DNA from: Streptomyces tardus
GTDB taxonomy: Bacteria > Actinomycetota > Actinomycetes > Streptomycetales > Streptomycetaceae
Assembly (NCBI RefSeq): GCF_018101125.2
Contig: NZ_JAELVF020000001.1
Location: 2,678,928-2,715,086 of the forward strand
Reading direction: 5' to 3'
DNA length: 36,159 nt
Shown piece by piece: positions 33,462-36,159 of the stretch (position 1 is its first letter; each line of letters opens with the position of its first letter). A program made the position numbers and the translations under genes. The notes below the pieces were generated by a model, which worked only from the letters and a program-made list of their open reading frames with translations, was not told the origin of the DNA and did not search any database.

Positions 33462-33745
33462 ACGACTCACTGGTGACGACGGCGGCCGATCCCGCCGGCG
33501 TCTGGGCGGCGGCTCTCGGCACTGGCGGAGTCTTCCTCCTGATGATCGTCCTCGTCTGGCAGATCGCCGCGACCTGGCGCGCCCGGATGCTCGCGGCGCG
33601 CGAGGACGAGTACAAGGCGCTCGCCCGCAAGTACGCGCAGCTGCTGGAGGACAACCAGCTGATGCAGCACCGGCTCCTGGAGGAGCTGGGGGAGACCCGC
33701 AAGTCCGTCAACTCGATGGAACGCATGATGCGCGAGATCGAGTGA
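33458..33745 (+). CDS. Small membrane-anchored coiled-coil protein
   Basis: A 95-residue protein with one N-terminal membrane helix (about 14-37, 'WAAALGTGGVFLLMIVLVWQ' onward). A charged helix follows, with heptad-like leucines and methionines (about 45-95, 'YKALARKYAQLLEDNQLMQH'). The helix should project into the cytoplasm and oligomerise. GTG 33458 overlaps the ArsR-like stop. I do not recognise a named family. The position between a regulator and an MMPL transporter, with translational coupling to the regulator, suggests an accessory subunit or a membrane tether for the regulator; this is inference. Confidence 0.8.
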   Translation: MNDSLVTTAADPAGVWAAALGTGGVFLLMIVLVWQIAATWRARMLAAREDEYKALARKYAQLLEDNQLMQHRLLEELGETRKSVNSMERMMREIE

Positions 33746-33780
33746 ACCCGCTGTCGCGAAGGCGGCACCGCACTCGTACG

Positions 33781-33814
33781 GCTACGGCCGGGAGCGGCAA
33801 CTCCCGGCCGTAGC
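33781..33814 (+). terminator. Hairpin between the coiled-coil and MMPL genes
   Basis: GCTACGGCCGGGAG (33781-33794), loop CGGCAA, and the exact complement (33801-33814) form a 14-bp stem without a T tract. It lies in a 227-base gap and probably limits read-through into the MMPL gene. The rest of the gap (33815-33972) shows only a ribosome site near 33960. Confidence 0.7.
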
Positions 33815-33972
33815 GCCCCGGAAGCACTGACAAGTCCAGAACACCCGCACACCGCAGCCAGGTCGGCAAACCTCGTGCGCCGCGGTGCGGGCACCGCTCT
33901 GCCACGACTGCTCCGGCCTGTGCGCAAGGCGCCGCCAGCGGCAGCGTGCTCCCGCCCGAAGGAGAACACCCC

Positions 33973-36159
33973 ATGGCCGCCCCGAGCAAGAGAACCCAGC
34001 GGCAGGAGCCGCCCCCACCGTCCTCGCAGCTCCCGGAGACCCGGCCGCCGGCCCCCGGACAGCGCTCCGGCCCTCTCGCCTTCCTGGCCGGCCGACGCGG
34101 CAAGTGGATCGTGGTCGCCGTCTGGGTTCTGGCGGTGATGGCGCTCGGCCCACTGGCCGGCAAGCTCGGCGAGGTGCAGGACGCCGGCTCCAACGCCTTC
34201 CTCCCCCGCTCCTCCGAATCCGCCGCGGTCAACACGGAGTTGGAGAACTTCCGCACCGAGGGCGAGCTGATCCCGGCCCTGGTCGTCTACACCGGAGGCG
34301 AGAGCGACGAGCGCCGGGCCAAGGCCGCCGCCGACCGCCGCGCCTTCCAGGAGTACGCCGCGACCGGTCAGCGGATCGCCCCGCCCGCGGAGTCCCGCGA
34401 CGGCGAGGCGTGGATGACGGTCGTACCGCTCTCGTACGAGGACGACCCCTTCGGTGCGCTCGACGAGATCCGCGAGATCACCGCCGCCAACGCCCCGCCG
34501 GGGGTGGAGGCCCACATCGGCGGGCCGGCCGGCTCCCTCCAGGACTCCGTCGCCGTCTTCGACGACATCGACGGAACGCTGATGGCGGCCTCCGCCCTCG
34601 TCGTCACCCTGCTGCTCCTGCTCATCTACCGCAGCCCGGTCCTGTGGCTGGTCCCGCTCGTGGCGGTCGCCTTCGCCGCGGTGCTGACCCAGGTCGGTAC
34701 GTATCTGCTCGCCCGCTACGGAGGGCTGCCGGTCGACCCGCAGTCCGCGGGCATCCTCATGGTGCTCGTCTTCGGCATCGGCACGGACTACGCACTGCTG
34801 CTCATCGCCCGCTACCGCGAGGAGCTGCACCGGCACGAGGACCGCCACGAGGCGATGCAACTCGCCCTGCACCGCTGCCTCCCCGCGCTGCTGGCCTCCG
34901 TCGGCACCATCGCCGCCGGGATGTGCTGCCTGGCGCTGGCAGACATCAACTCCTCCCGTTCGCTCGGCCTGGTCGCCGCGGTCGGAGCGGTCTGCGCGTT
35001 CCTCGCGCTGGTGACGGTGCTGCCCGCACTGCTGGTCGTCGCCGGCCGGTGGGTCTTCTGGCCGCTGATCCCGCGCTGCGGCGCGCCGGTTCGGGCCGGT
35101 CGGTCCGGGTGGGCGCGGATCGCGGATCTGGTGGCGGCGCGTCCGCGCAGGTCGTGGCTGCTCTCGGTCGGCCTCACCGCCGTACTGGCACTCGGCACGG
35201 TCGGAATGTCCTTCGGCCTGAACCAGTCCGAGCAGTTCCAGACCGAGCCCGAATCGGTCGCCGCCCAGGAGCGGGTCTCCGCGCACTACCCCTCGGGCGC
35301 CTCCGACCCCGCCGTCGTGGTCGCGCGTGCGGACGCCGAAGGCGCGGTGACCTCCACCGTCGAGAGGGTGGACGGGGTCGAGGAGGTCACCGGCAGCCGG
35401 CGAACCGCCGACGGCGCCCTCGTCTCGCTGGACGTCGTACTGGAGGACGCCCCGGACAGCGAGGCGGCCAAGGAGACCGTCGCCGAACTGCGCACCGCTG
35501 TGCACGCGGTGGACGGCGCGGACGCGCAGGTCGGCGGCGTGACCGCCGAGACCGTCGACACCCAGCGGGCGGCGGCCCGCGATCTGGTGGTCGTCGTGCC
35601 GGCAGTGCTGCTGGTCGTGCTCGGCGTGCTGATCTGGCTGCTGCGCTCCCTGGTGGCGCCCCTGCTGCTGTTGGCCTGCACGGTGGCCTCCAACCTCGCG
35701 GCCCTCGGCGCCTCGTACTTCCTCTTCGTCCACGTCCTCGGCTTCGCGGGAATCGACTGGTCCATCCCCCTGATGGGCTTCGTCTTCCTCACCGCGCTGG
35801 GCATCGACTACACGATCTTCCTGATGACCCGGGTGCGCGAGGAGGCCGCACTCCACGGCCACGAGCGAGGTGTGCGCAACGGACTGGTCTCCACGGGCGG
35901 GGTGATCACCAGCGCCGGCGTCGTGCTGGCCGCCACGTTCGCGGTGATCGGCTCGATGCCGCTGGTGACGATGGCCCAGCTCGGCGTGCTGGTCGGGGTC
36001 GGCGTGCTGCTGGACACCTTCCTCGTGCGCACGGTCATGGTCCCGGCCCTGGCCCTCGACCTCGGCGACCGCACCTGGTGGCCCGGCCGGCTCTCGCGCC
36101 GCCGGAACATCGCCGAGCCCGAGGACGACCACGGGTACGCGACGGACGACTTCCCCCGC
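33973..36159 (+). CDS. MMPL-family transporter (3' end beyond the window)
   Basis: At least 729 codons of an RND-superfamily MMPL protein. After about 45 disordered residues comes helix 1 ('WIVVAVWVLAVMALGPLAG'), then an extracytoplasmic domain. A five-helix block follows, with 'GTDYALLLIARYREEL', the conserved proton-relay region. The layout repeats: helix at 'RRSWLLSVGLTAVLALG', second outer domain ('NQSEQFQTEPESVAAQERVS'), and second block with 'GIDYTIFLMTRVREEA'. MMPL proteins use the proton gradient to export lipids, siderophores or drugs; the substrate is unknown. ATG 33973 has AAGGAG upstream. The frame is still open at the last base; the final residues are hydrophilic, so little is probably missing. 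It likely belongs to the ArsR-like regulon. Confidence 0.93.
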   Translation, partial: MAAPSKRTQRQEPPPPSSQLPETRPPAPGQRSGPLAFLAGRRGKWIVVAVWVLAVMALGPLAGKLGEVQDAGSNAFLPRSSESAAVNTELENFRTEGELIPALVVYTGGESDERRAKAAADRRAFQEYAATGQRIAPPAESRDGEAWMTVVPLSYEDDPFGALDEIREITAANAPPGVEAHIGGPAGSLQDSVAVFDDIDGTLMAASALVVTLLLLLIYRSPVLWLVPLVAVAFAAVLTQVGTYLLARYGGLPVDPQSAGILMVLVFGIGTDYALLLIARYREELHRHEDRHEAMQLALHRCLPALLASVGTIAAGMCCLALADINSSRSLGLVAAVGAVCAFLALVTVLPALLVVAGRWVFWPLIPRCGAPVRAGRSGWARIADLVAARPRRSWLLSVGLTAVLALGTVGMSFGLNQSEQFQTEPESVAAQERVSAHYPSGASDPAVVVARADAEGAVTSTVERVDGVEEVTGSRRTADGALVSLDVVLEDAPDSEAAKETVAELRTAVHAVDGADAQVGGVTAETVDTQRAAARDLVVVVPAVLLVVLGVLIWLLRSLVAPLLLLACTVASNLAALGASYFLFVHVLGFAGIDWSIPLMGFVFLTALGIDYTIFLMTRVREEAALHGHERGVRNGLVSTGGVITSAGVVLAATFAVIGSMPLVTMAQLGVLVGVGVLLDTFLVRTVMVPALALDLGDRTWWPGRLSRRRNIAEPEDDHGYATDDFPR

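Overview
This is about 36 kb of very GC-rich DNA with strong third-position G/C bias, GTG as well as ATG starts, and AAGGAG/GGGGA-type ribosome sites. The gene content points to Streptomyces or a close filamentous actinomycete: an RsiG-type anti-sigma factor carrying both c-di-GMP-binding motifs, an ECF42 sigma factor with its DGPF (YCII-like) partner, RNHCP proteins, a sugar ABC importer without its own ATPase, and leaderless promoters. It reads as ordinary chromosome. No rRNA, tRNA, CRISPR array, insertion sequence or phage gene was seen.

Layout. (1) 1-3.8 kb: promoter and leader, then an AraC regulator, a VOC protein and a UvrA-like ABC protein in a resistance or DNA-protection cassette, closed by a strong terminator. 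(2) 3.8-6.7 kb: a DUF2867 gene behind two operator-like palindromes, then the DGPF gene and ECF42 sigma gene, with a TGTCGA-N17-CGAC promoter in front. A perfect 206-bp palindrome lies between the last two. (3) 7.0-10.1 kb: tandem RNHCP genes, a near-geneless stretch with a PafBC/RecA-NDp-type promoter, and a 14-TM MFS exporter behind a MerR-type 19-bp-spacer promoter. (4) 10.2-15.8 kb: ankyrin, HAD-like, Eis-like acetyltransferase, asparaginase and rsiG genes on the minus strand, with dtd divergent from rsiG. (5) 15.8-21.7 kb: a minus-strand alpha-glucoside unit transcribed as GH13 glucosidase, lipoprotein, MalF-type permease with a large extra domain, MalG-type permease. Two copies of a 17-bp operator-like site lie upstream. 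(6) 21.8-23.2 kb: a second sugar-binding-protein gene whose 5' end runs into a 190-bp inverted repeat and looks broken. (7) 23.4-27.2 kb: a PadR / ABC ATPase / FtsX-type permease operon. (8) 27.4-31.8 kb: FecCD-type permease, ATPase and iron-siderophore lipoprotein, followed by YgfZ. (9) 32.1-36.2 kb: a small membrane protein behind a leaderless promoter, then an ArsR-like regulator, a small membrane coiled-coil protein and an MMPL transporter that runs off the end.

Many loci pair a regulator or regulatory site with a transporter or protective function, so much of the window looks like stress, drug and nutrient response. The least expected structures are the two very long, perfect inverted repeats at 5092-5297 and 22798-23210. 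The second replaces the 5' end of a coding gene with an inverted copy of its own codons. Both have fold-back geometry. An assembly or amplification artefact must be excluded first; if real, they are recent inverted duplications. The best regulatory leads are the ECF42 promoter, the PafBC-type promoter with almost no gene behind it, the MerR-type promoter with no MerR gene in the window, and three sets of paired operators.
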